DNA of 64,000 nt from Lingula anatina (lineage: Eukaryota > Brachiopoda > Lingulata > Lingulida > Lingulidae). Each line of letters starts with the position of its first letter. The first letter of the stretch is position 1. The position numbers and the translations under genes were made by a program. Below, in pieces: positions 13,801 to 22,998 of the stretch. The DNA lies in the NCBI RefSeq assembly GCF_001039355.2, contig NW_019775414.1:677683-741682 (forward strand). Reading direction: 5' to 3'. The notes under the pieces are model-generated. The model was not told the DNA's origin. It made no database searches and saw only the letters and a list, made by a program, of their open reading frames with translations.

Positions 13801-14536
13801 TGAAATCACATGCACATGCATAATAGCCTGCATGCAAAATGTACATAGATAAGATATAATAGTATTACCTATACCAAAAAAAATCAAGGCCGATTGACAT
13901 GTAATACTTACAAAGGAAAATAAACATACAAGCGTTCATCCTAAACAGAGAGAATCTACACATAAATCGCAAAGTTTAATACCCAAGAAAACATATTTGA
14001 TACTGTGGTAATTTGATTAGATAATGGTTGACAATTACCTTAATTTAAAAAAACTCGCTCTAGTAATTTGTACATTTACTTTTGATTTTGGCGAGTTTTA
14101 CATCATTTTTTTAGACTTTAGACAGTTTTTTCTTTTACTTTTTTTCCAGTCGACTTCAGGGCAGCCCAAATATCGTGGGCTACATTGGTACTATATATCA
14201 GACGGAACCAGACGAGCGACTGATTATGATAACAGAGCTGTGCGCCAAGACCCTGAAAGTGGCCATCTTTAAAGATCCGAATAAGCAGCCGGCAAGATGG
14301 TCTGGTGAGGCGCAGAGAAAGGCTTTTGCCTATGTTTCAAACATGGCGGCACAGCTGGCGGTGGCGATCGACTACATCCACAAGAAGGGCTTCATTCACA
14401 GAGATTTAAAGATGGATAATATTCTGGTCAGTAACATCTGTCGTGTCTGTCATAGATACAGGATTGAAACAAACTGTATCTGGCATTTTTCGTATTTATT
14501 TATCAAAAAAAAAAATTATATATATATATATTTACC

Positions 14537-14604
<68 letters not shown>

Positions 14605-16778
14605 GATATATTCAGACGTTTTATTTTTCTTGAATGTGTGCCAGCTGGTGCAGATTGGCGATTGGCTTTGGGTGATCTGGGGACCCAACTTTCATATACG
14701 CTCTACCGTTGATTGTCAGGGATTTTGTTGTAGTGTTTTTTTTTTTTCGATCACTTATACTACTTAAGTGTAGTACAAGTGATCGAAAAAAACACTACAA
14801 GACACAAAAACACTACAAAAAAAAAAAAAAAAACAATTATCAAGACAGATTCGTTTGCAGGCCTTGGGGGTGGGGGCGCAGACTGATTCCTGGATCTCAC
14901 ACACACACACACACGCACACGCACGTACGCACGCACTCAGACATGCATATATTCAAACAATTTCACCGCAATCATTTGACTTAGTGGATGCTGTAATCGT
15001 TTGGTGAGCAATACCCTTCCGCCTTATCACTTTACTTGATTAATATTGCCGTTTCAGTTAACAGATAACGACGAAGACGTAAGTTGGTCAGAGTAAATGC
15101 TTTCTCTTACTTAACTTATCACGCTCTGTTGCCGCGGCACTTTGATAGCTGATTGAACACATATAGCTTCACTTGCTTGTGATCTTGGACTAATTTAGAC
15201 AGAAGAGAATTTCTTGCTTTTTTAAGAGAGATCTTCACAACTTTATAAGAAATAATTACTAATTGCGTTCGTGCTGAACCTTTTACCATAATATCTCTAT
15301 ATGTCCATTTTGCCTAATGTAAATGGTTTGAACTACTTAACTGGATACACACACAAAAAACAAACAAACAAATGTGCAGTTTTAACATGAGGCGTTTTGA
15401 AAACAACAAGGAAATTCATTTATGGTCTAAAACGTTCCCTAAATTTTTGACACATTATACGTATGTACAAAAATGTGCTACGAAGTAATAAATTTTTGAT
15501 AGGTAAAAATTGCCCAAGGCTAAATCGATTGAAATGCTTTTTATCTTGTTCGGTCGAAGCTTTGTTTTCGCTAAAAGGTCACGTAGCCTGTGGTTTATGT
15601 GATTTTACTTAAAATATATTCTTTGTACATAAAATTTATTACATGCAGCGCTTACTGCATAAGTGCTTACTGCATACTTCTACATTTGTATTAGCGGCTG
15701 GCTTTGTTGTAGATGCAGAAATGGTTTTCTTTCTTTTTTGATAGATGTTTCTCGTAGACCTTTGTGGTTCAAATGAAAATCAAAAACTATGTTCGATATC
15801 ACAACTGCTGGGCAATGTCTTGCAAATTAAATTGGCGCAGGCGTTTGTTAGCCTACAGCAAATCGTCCCAACAACTTTGTCTTATATTCATGCTGCTCAG
15901 CGAAAATTCGAAATTGTAATGCTAATGTTAAGTGCCATCGTAGGCCTAATTTGTAATTGATCCTGTCTCAAGACGAGCATTGAATCGAATGCAACCATTA
16001 ATGGCGCTGTCAAACTTTAGCCTGTGGAGAGTAGATACGCTTAGAGTGTGGGTTTGCAGTTCAATGCACTGTGTGGCTTTTGAGATTTGCAGAAATCAGT
16101 TTAACGAAATAAACGGTCGGACAATCGAAGTGAGAGCTAAGGTCCATGCAGAAATATATGCACTGCTTTTCAAGCACTTACGCGCTGGCGTATGTGGCAT
16201 ATGGCATTTGTACTTGGTTGCAAACAGAGTAGTCCTCAAAAATCTCAGGAATAGGTTAAACAATAGGTGTAAAAATGTTGGCACCATTGTGTATTCATGT
16301 CCCTTTGTGTATTCTGTTTCTTCGACATCAACATAATAGATTACTTTTGCCTTTCTAGGTGACAAAACAAGACACCTTGAAACTCAGCGATGTCGGGCTA
16401 ACCAAGGCTGAGTCCCAGATAACGGGAACACTGTGCGGGACAATTGCCTATTCCGCTCCTGAAGTCCTTGCTGGCATGGCCTACAACAAACAGGCAGATT
16501 TGTACAGCTTCGGTCTTATTCTCTGGGAGATGTGGTACGGAGTTAAAGTCTTCCCCGATCTTCATGCCAATCACTTTGAATTCATGCAGTACGTCCTGGA
16601 CGGCATGCGCCCCGAATTCACGATGCGAAACCGAAGTCCACCGCCGAAAGAGTGGAAGGAAATCATGGAGCGATGTTGGGAGTCCCAACCAGAGAAAAGA
16701 CCGTCAGCTAGTGAATGCTATACTAGGTTATCACTCACGGCTTCTGATTCCTTTATTCGCACTGCTTTTGGTTCATGA
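7490..16778 (+). CDS. Membrane dynamin-like GTPase fused to a C-terminal protein kinase (1,009 aa)
   Basis: Exons: 7490-7675, 7903-8110, 8652-8953, 9292-9432, 9803-10012, 10446-10561, 10740-11888 (repeated at 12576-13724), 14150-14426, 15058-15078 and 16359-16778. All have GT/AG borders and the phases join to 1,009 codons plus TGA when one copy of the 1,149-nt exon is used. GTPase motifs: GETSAGKS at 132-139, switch threonines in LLSTTST, DSPG at 239-242, NKWD at 309-312. Helical, charged segments follow, then a hydrophobic stretch at about 569-598, possibly a membrane segment or paddle. Kinase domain: ASGSFAEV at 725-732, VALK with Lys 749, HRDLKMDN at 854-861, DVG at 881-883 in place of DFG, APE at 903-905, and KRPS near the end. 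The key catalytic residues are present, so kinase activity is plausible. The pattern is tyrosine-kinase-like (TKL)/DSTYK-like. Substrate and location are unknown. Confidence 0.9.
7848..7895. repeat. (ATT)n microsatellite just before exon 2
   Basis: About 16 units of ATT run almost up to the acceptor at 7901-7902, taking the place of a normal polypyrimidine tract. Length variation here could affect splicing of exon 2. Confidence 0.95.
10577..12411. repeat. Copy A of a 1,836-bp near-identical duplicate (exon 7 and part of exon 8)
   Basis: It matches 12413-14247 at a constant offset of 1,836, with about four substitutions seen and no net indel. It contains the 1,149-nt exon 7 and the first part of exon 8 (from 12314), which is cut off at the n at 12412. 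The copy holding the complete exon 8 is the second one. Confidence 0.95.
12412..12412. other. Single undetermined base at a duplication boundary (likely assembly gap)
   Basis: The n interrupts exon 8 in mid-codon after a TGCGCA run. The next base restarts the intron-6 sequence already seen at 10577. A contig end followed by an overlapping contig start is the simplest explanation. Confidence 0.9.
12413..14247. repeat. Copy B of the 1,836-bp near-identical duplicate
   Basis: It contains a second full exon 7 (12576-13724) and leads into the intact exon 8 (14150-14426). If both copies were spliced, the protein would carry two helical/hydrophobic regions and two kinase N-lobes in series, which is not credible. 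Only one copy should be used in the gene model. Confidence 0.95.
14516..14600. repeat. (TA)n microsatellite in intron 8
   Basis: Almost pure TA over about 85 bases, with one interruption near 14531-14540. Confidence 0.95.
14729..14799. repeat. Perfect-ended hairpin element in intron 8
   Basis: TGTAGTG plus a T-run and CGATCACTT on the left is mirrored by AAGTGATCG plus an A-run and CACTACA on the right, around a second small palindrome centred on CTTAAG. It resembles a very short fold-back element. CACTACA repeats once more just downstream. Confidence 0.75.
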
Positions 16779-17110
16779 ATGAAAATGTTAGAAAGAAAAA
16801 AATCAAATGGTATGCCTGATTTACCATTGCTAAGGTGCTAAATTTCCACTTTGCTGAAGAAAAGAAAAAAATGAGCCGAGAAAATTAATTGTTTTAGGTA
16901 CCATGAACAATACATTTTCAGCTTGAGTTAGATTCACAGATTTTTTTCTGTCAATGATATTATCCTAACACCAGCTAAAAAGCAAAATGTTGGGCCGAAG
17001 TGCAAATTATCCCGTGAGTGCCATCGACAGGGAATATATTTTTTTCTATTTTGTATGACAGGACATTTTCGAAAAATATTGATCTTTTTAAGAACGTAAT
17101 AGGGAATAAG

Positions 17111-17116
17111 AATAAA
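17111..17116 (+). promoter_or_regulatory. Candidate polyadenylation signal AATAAA of the GTPase-kinase gene
   Basis: This is the first clear AATAAA after the stop at 16778. It implies a 3' UTR of roughly 350 nt. Assigned by position and motif only. Confidence 0.45.
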
Positions 17117-17445
17117 GGATTTTTTCTGCAATCAACAGCTTAATATAAAAAAATTATTCACCTCCAATATTTTAATGTCTATCAGAGTATATTCATCACG
17201 GAATGAGTCTATCCAGGTGAAAAGCCTGTATTCAGGAAATAAACTTGCCCCCCCCCCCCCCACACACACACACATACACATTGCCTTAGGAAAGGCAGGT
17301 ATAGGCAGGGAGTGGCCCCCTGTCTTCTTGATGTGATGAAATATTGTAGGTAGACAATTTTCAATATTTAGCTGGTGATTGAAGAAAAAAATTCTTTATT
17401 CTTATAACAACACAGCTGATGAGATTATTCTCTGATTTAATAGAG
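17117..17445 (+). repeat. Diverged third copy of sequence found upstream at 3225-3415 and 6353-6545
   Basis: Shared landmarks, in the same order: ATCAACAGCT, TTCACCTCCAATAT (TTTACCTCCAATAT upstream), TGTCTATCAGAG, CCTGTATTCAGGA, ACTTGCC followed by a C-rich run, then TTCTTATAAC and CAGCTGATG. This copy has a ~110-bp insertion between the C-run and TTCTTATAAC. The repeats flank the plus-strand GTPase-kinase gene in direct orientation. Confidence 0.7.
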
Positions 17446-20320
17446 AATGAAAAAGAGGCCATAGATGCCTGCGCTTTGAAATTTACACTATGATAAGATC
17501 TTGGGTGATTGATTGTTTTTTCATGTACTATGACAAGAATAACTTTTTGACTAAATGGGGAAAAAAAAGAAAGAAAGAGAAAATTTGCAATGCTGTTTAA
17601 AGCCTTTACAAGAAGTATCCGACCGATTATATTTCATATTGTCTGTAAATCTGCAAAATTGACAGCTGTTACTAAAACGATTTCTGAGGCACGTCCCACA
17701 GCACGATGTTAATAAAATAAGTGATACTCAAATAAAATGTACGAAAAATAATTCAATGTTTTGTGTCAAGAACCCACCTGTTGCTGCATAGATATGTTGT
17801 TCTCACTTTACGATGTAGGACCTAGCAAATGTACTATACTTCTGGAATAACTTTGCTTACAAATCTTGGAAGACGCTAAAGGTCGATCTGACTTAACTAA
17901 GTTTTCCTGATTAATTTTCTGGACAAGCGGCTTTTTTGACCAGCACTTAACAAGTTTTAGTTAATTAAACATAGAACCCAACCCAACATGAACTGTTGTT
18001 AACCAAAAACACCCGCCACTGAGTGCTCGCAGCTCTTGACATAATTGGACAAATTCGGCAAAATTGTCTCTACACGTTTACCCCATTGGTCCCCATGTGA
18101 TCCCAAAATTTCGCGTTTTGTTCGATTCTGTTTTAAACATTTGTGTGAACACAGCTGAAAATGACCTAGAATTCTGTAGCTGTCAATAAAGTAAGACCTC
18201 GCGCTGAAGTAACAATAAAATGTTCAGTTCACAATTAATGAAAGTGGTCTTCTATACAGAGAAAACAGTTCCGTATTTGCATCTTGACACGTGTTACTTA
18301 TTGATGACTCCTATTATTATATGTCGATTTGAATTGCGCTACTTCTGATGAAATGCTTTTAGCCTTAAACGAAATTAATAATTAAAGCCTGGGTGAAGGA
18401 CCGCTGTTAGCAACCTGAAGAAAATCCTGGGCAACACATCTTAAATAAAACAAAACCGCAGTTCAGATAGCCTCTATCCCCGACAAGAAGTATCTGATGT
18501 TTATATTTGCTTGAGGCTGTTTTGTTTTACATCGTTCCTCCCGGGCGAAATATATAGTGTATCTAGTAAAATTCATAGTGTCATTCTAACTCTTTATATA
18601 CTTATAAGTCTTTATGTGTACTGAAAAATTGCAGGGCAATCATTAATTCATCTCCTCCTTTCCCATCCTTGAACAAGTAATCCTCCTCATTTTTAAAGTG
18701 GTCTGGCAAGGCGTGCACAAGTGATATATATTTGACGTTTCTTAAGAATGAAACTCAGAACATTGCGAGAGCTCCTGCGCAAAGAAGTTAATTCCTTGCG
18801 CAGAAGTGAAGAAGGGGGCGTACATATATTCATATAAAAACGATGTTTTCAGGAACTGTATAATAGAGAGCCATAAACGCCAACATTAAAAGGCAACTAC
18901 CAAGTCTATCGGACCCTCTGACGTCGTAATTATTTCGTTTGCACTGACGTCTACCAACGTTATAGTTATTCCCATACTCATAGGTGATGACGTGGTCAGA
19001 CAGACATTACTAAATATATCAACGAAAATTATTCATTGAATGTAACTCCATGATGATTTTCAGGCGACTTCCAAGACTAACCCGTCTCTGATAATTTCAG
19101 TTGATTTATAAGCTGTTACTATAATCGGAAATAAGCAGTCAATATTTTTGATTAATACACAAACATTCCCTCTGAAGAGGTTGCAGAAAAGATTAATTCT
19201 TCTCCACAGGATTCTCATCAGTCATTTCTGACATGATAAGTCGTGTTTAGCATTTAAAGAAGTTACTTTGAATGGTTAAAGAGTAAGACGCACCACTCCA
19301 TCTTAACTACCTCCCACAACTCCCGGTTGCATTGTGTTAACCATTCAGATAAACTGTAGATGATCTAATTTTTTTCCCGTGGTCTGAAATTTAAACCAAA
19401 GAAAGGTGAATCGGTATATCTTGTTTGTTGACACATCTGTACAACTGATAAGTGGCGTAAAATGGATATGGCTAAGCAATGATTTTGTGTAATTAACCCA
19501 TCGTCTGCTTGACATGTTTCCTTGTTGAAAGGATGGACTTGGGATGTAAGCGGAATAGATGTCAGCATCGAACTAAGTGTTTAGTATACGGTCCCTGAAA
19601 AAAACTTAGATGCGCGTACAATTATTGGCCATTTATTAATTGTTCCCCGCTTGTCCGAATCCGTCTGTTTGGGCAGAAGCGGAGCGTAGCTACATAAACC
19701 CCATTTTTAGCTGCGGTCGGAAGCATTGTCGGATGCTCTCTTTATCTCTGGTTCATCCTCTCTTTTTTAAGTCAAGATAAATGCCTTTGTATCTAGCAGA
19801 AAATCACCATTGTTCCACGACAGGGAATCGGGATTTCGGAAACAGACCAAGAACTGGCAAGAGAGCTGACATTGAGGAATAAGGTCAGAATGATAAGTAC
19901 ATTGCATTTATGTGTTCTTGACAATTTTTCTTTGTCAAATCAGATTGATTTTGAAAAAAAGATGTCATCTTAAGTAGATGGGCAAAATTAGGAATTTTGG
20001 AAAATTTCTCTTCTCTAATCTGTTGTTTGTTATACATAACGATTAGCTTTTCATCATTTAATGGTACTTACTACAGTTACCACTTCAGTACGTCTTAAAC
20101 AATATGTGAAGGTCACCTAAATAAAAATTTTGGAAGACTTTTTATAAAACAGTAGGACGAATTGTTAATGGACACTAACTGCGTTGCTAAGAAAGGACTG
20201 CTGGGGATCAAATGTATTTACATATTTTTATGTAGTTAACTGCGGCATGGGGATAGAAGCATTCAGATACCAGTGTGCAGATAGATGCACATTAGATACG
20301 TAACCCCCTCCTCTCAGGGC

Positions 20321-20777
20321 GCATTCAGAACCGTGAACTAACTAGTCCGAGGGTCAAATATGGCCGGAACACTCGAATACTTCCCCACGAGGCATCTATT
20401 CATTGTCTGTTAGCGGATTAGACGGCAAGCTTTGTCCCAATTCAGAATGGATGATCCGAGTTCTTACTAATCCACCGACTAAATATGGCTGACCACAGTT
20501 GAAAAGCGATGTCGCTGGTTCCTGATGGCCTCCCCGCTTTCACACGAGCCGTCTCTGCAAGGGCCTAGCAATTAAACTTCGGAGCAGAGATTTAATCCGT
20601 TTAAAGGCGCGTGTGGTAGGGGCGAGCATCAGGAATCAGCGGCATCGCTTTTGAACTGTGGTCGGTCGTATTTTGTCGGCGGATCAGTTAGTTCTCGGAT
20701 CATCCATTCAGAATGGGCCTTTTTTGTGGGTCGCCATATTTGACCCCAGAACTGGTTTGTCCACTGTTCTGAATACG
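20321..20777. mobile_element. Fold-back (MITE-like) element, outer unit of a nested cluster
   Basis: Imperfect inverted arms at about 20321-20368 and 20730-20776 share ATTCAGAAC..GTGAACTA and GGGTCAAATATGGC with their reverse complements. There is no transposase frame inside, so it is non-autonomous. A second inverted-repeat element (20441-20714) sits within it. Confidence 0.65.
20441..20714. mobile_element. Nested MITE with long inverted arms
   Basis: The left arm starts TTCAGAATGGATGATCCGAG. The right arm ends with its near-exact reverse complement. Similarity between arms continues inward for at least 70 bases through ACCACAGTT and AAAGCGATG. It is about 275 bp long and non-coding. Confidence 0.75.
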
Positions 20778-21312
20778 GCCTAACAGATCCGCAGATCTAA
20801 TAGGGCGACCCACTAAAAAGCTTGCTGCTTAAAGGGATAATAACTATTCCTTTTGGCCAAAAAATGAAATTTCCTGTAGTAAACAGCAAATTTCCCATAC
20901 TTACTAATGGTTAATGAATCCATTTCTACATTCAAAGTAAGTCCCTTTTTTTCTAATTTTTTTTTCTTTTTTTTTTTTTTTTGTAAAAATCTCTTTAGAG
21001 ATTGTTACAGAGTATAGCCATGTATGGAGGTCATGTGGTCCGATGACAAGCTCAGATATCAGAAAAATAGCTATAACTGCCGTTTTTGTGGTAAAACAGA
21101 ACATATTATATTTCTATGAGTTGTTTACAATGTTTTTACTGTAAAAACAGATCTCACACAAAGGGATAAAGATCTCTCACAAAGAGTTATTATCTCTTTT
21201 ATTCCCGATAAGACACTGAAAATAGATTTCCGGCGGGAATTACGAAACAAGCATTCAAGTGGGTCGGCCATATTTGATCCGCGGTTCTGTTAGTCCGCTG
21301 TTCTGTATACGC
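20778..21312. mobile_element. Second fold-back element abutting the nested cluster
   Basis: The left arm (about 20779-20832, with TAACAGATCCGC and GCGACCCACT) pairs with the right arm (about 21245-21300, with GTGGGTCGGCC and GCGGTTCTGTTA). GGGATAATAAC inside also pairs with GTTATTATCTC. It shares end sequence with the 20321-20777 unit, so the two probably belong to one family. Confidence 0.6.
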
Positions 21313-22173
21313 TCTCAGAGAACCTATTACTATATATTATTTCGTGTTTGTCGATGTCATGCTGGTCAGTTGCATAGGTGTTGGATACAGTGCGTTTTAA
21401 CATTGCTGCTTCTCTCCCTAACGCCCTCATCCGACCGTTATCCTTAAGAGTCTATTTCAAAACATTATCACGCCCTTTGGACAGGAGAAATTGTTGGAAA
21501 TGTACATCAGGATTTTGAAAACATGGGATCCGTAGGTGCAAGGAAATGTTCAATTTATTCACTTGTTTTCTGATCCGTCTTTCCTATAGCCTCGGTTAAC
21601 CATTTTGCTAAATGTCAAACTTTATATACATCCCACTTGTGTCATTTGGGAACGTGCAGTTCTGTATTAAGTGAAAAGAATGCACAAAGAGATCGCAACG
21701 GTTATCGCAATGCGTTTTTGGGGTTAGCCACATGATCGTATAGACCCATTCTTCTCATCAGCGAGCGTGACAAAGATATTGATCTTTATTTCAATAAGCT
21801 GGACATCCAAAGGAATGTTTACCTGTGTCCTTCATCTAATAAACAATAAGTTTAACAGAAACAAATTGAAAAGTGTTTTCCTTGCTTCTCAGGCAAATCT
21901 TTCCTTTTTTCGAAAAATCAGAAGGGTACTGTCCTTCTTTAAACGACAGGCCTATCTAACTTGTACAACCCCCCCCCCCCCCCAAAAAAAAAAAATCTTT
22001 GTCAGTAGCAGCATCCTTCAAGCATTGAGAAATACTACGCGTGAGAAAAACAAAAAACGTTTGGGAAAAGGTAAGGGCAAAATGGCCAGCCACTATGATA
22101 GTCAGGTTTACATAACAGATTGCTAATCAGGCAGACGGACATAGAGCCAACCATCCATTCAGACAGCCAGCCT

Positions 22174-22199
22174 GACAGACAGACAGACAGACAGACAGA
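22174..22199. repeat. (CAGA)n microsatellite
   Basis: Six to seven tandem CAGA units. Confidence 0.95.
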
Positions 22200-22481
22200 G
22201 CAGCCGGACTATAGTCCCCATTAAAGGTGCAATATCAGATACAAAATGGTGCCCAGTTCAAACACTAGATCTAAAGCTTTTTACAATACAAAATGAATTT
22301 GCTCATGTTTTCCAGTCGTAGGTTTTATACTATAAAAATGACAAGACACTGTTAATGGATAATACAAGAACATGTCCCTCCTTCCTACTTCCCTCACTGA
22401 GACCCTGCTCCTCAGTTGTACTGTCGCACTGGTCACAAGAACTCGGATCTTTCTCCATTGATGACTCTTCCCACGTCTCAC

Positions 22482-22482
<1 letters not shown>

Positions 22483-22558
<76 letters not shown>
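22483..22558. repeat. T43 homopolymer followed by a (GT)n tract
   Basis: An uninterrupted T run at 22483-22525 leads straight into GT repeats. It is repeated in shortened form after the n at 22748, which explains the failed contig merge. Confidence 0.95.
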
Positions 22559-22560
<2 letters not shown>

Positions 22561-22773
22561 CGTGTGTGTTTGTGTGCATGTGTTTAAAATTATCGGTTAT
22601 ATACTAAGCTTTCATTGCATATTGAATCGACTCTGTAACTGTTTGGAGATTTCCGGGGTATTTCATGAAAGATTTAAGAAATCGCCATTTCGCTCCGCAC
22701 TTTCAAAAGGAATTTCAATAAATGGTATAAGGTTTTACGACACCGATNTTTTTTTTGTTTTTTTTTTTGATTT

Positions 22774-22811
<38 letters not shown>

Positions 22812-22998
22812 CGTGTGTGTTTGTGTGCATGTGTTTAAAATTATCGGTTATATACTAAGCTTTCATTGCATATTGAATCGACTCTGTAACTGTTTGGAGA
22901 TTTCCGGGGTATTTCATGAAAGATTTAAGAAATCGCCATTTCGCTCCGCACTTTCAAAAGGAATTTCAATAAATGGTATAAGGTTTTACGACACCGAT
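22499..22998. repeat. Two direct copies of a ~220-250 bp segment around the n at 22748
   Basis: Copies 22499-22747 and 22749-22998 are identical over their unique part (from GTGTTTAAAATTATCGG to CACCGAT) and differ only in the T and GT tracts. This is an unmerged overlap, not a biological tandem repeat. Confidence 0.9.
22748..22748. other. Single undetermined base at a duplication boundary (likely assembly gap)
   Basis: Sequence ending in CACCGAT just before the n recurs at 22992-22998 (offset 251). Sequence after the n restarts the T-run and GT-tract seen from about 22499. Confidence 0.9.

Larger units (their letters stand above)
16779..20320. other. Intergenic, 3' flank of the GTPase-kinase gene
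   Basis: No gene recognised. It contains a candidate polyadenylation signal (17111), a diverged copy of upstream sequence (17117-17445) and a C-run/CA-run at 17247-17280. Otherwise I see AT-rich sequence with no coding frame of interest. Confidence 0.6.

Noticed and set aside
10577-14247. Real tandem exon duplication giving a protein with two kinase N-lobes
   Set aside because: The n at the junction, the mid-codon break and near-identity including introns favour an assembly overlap.
22174-22199. Possible CRISPR-like short direct repeats
   Set aside because: Simple CAGA microsatellite with no spacers, and the genome is eukaryotic.
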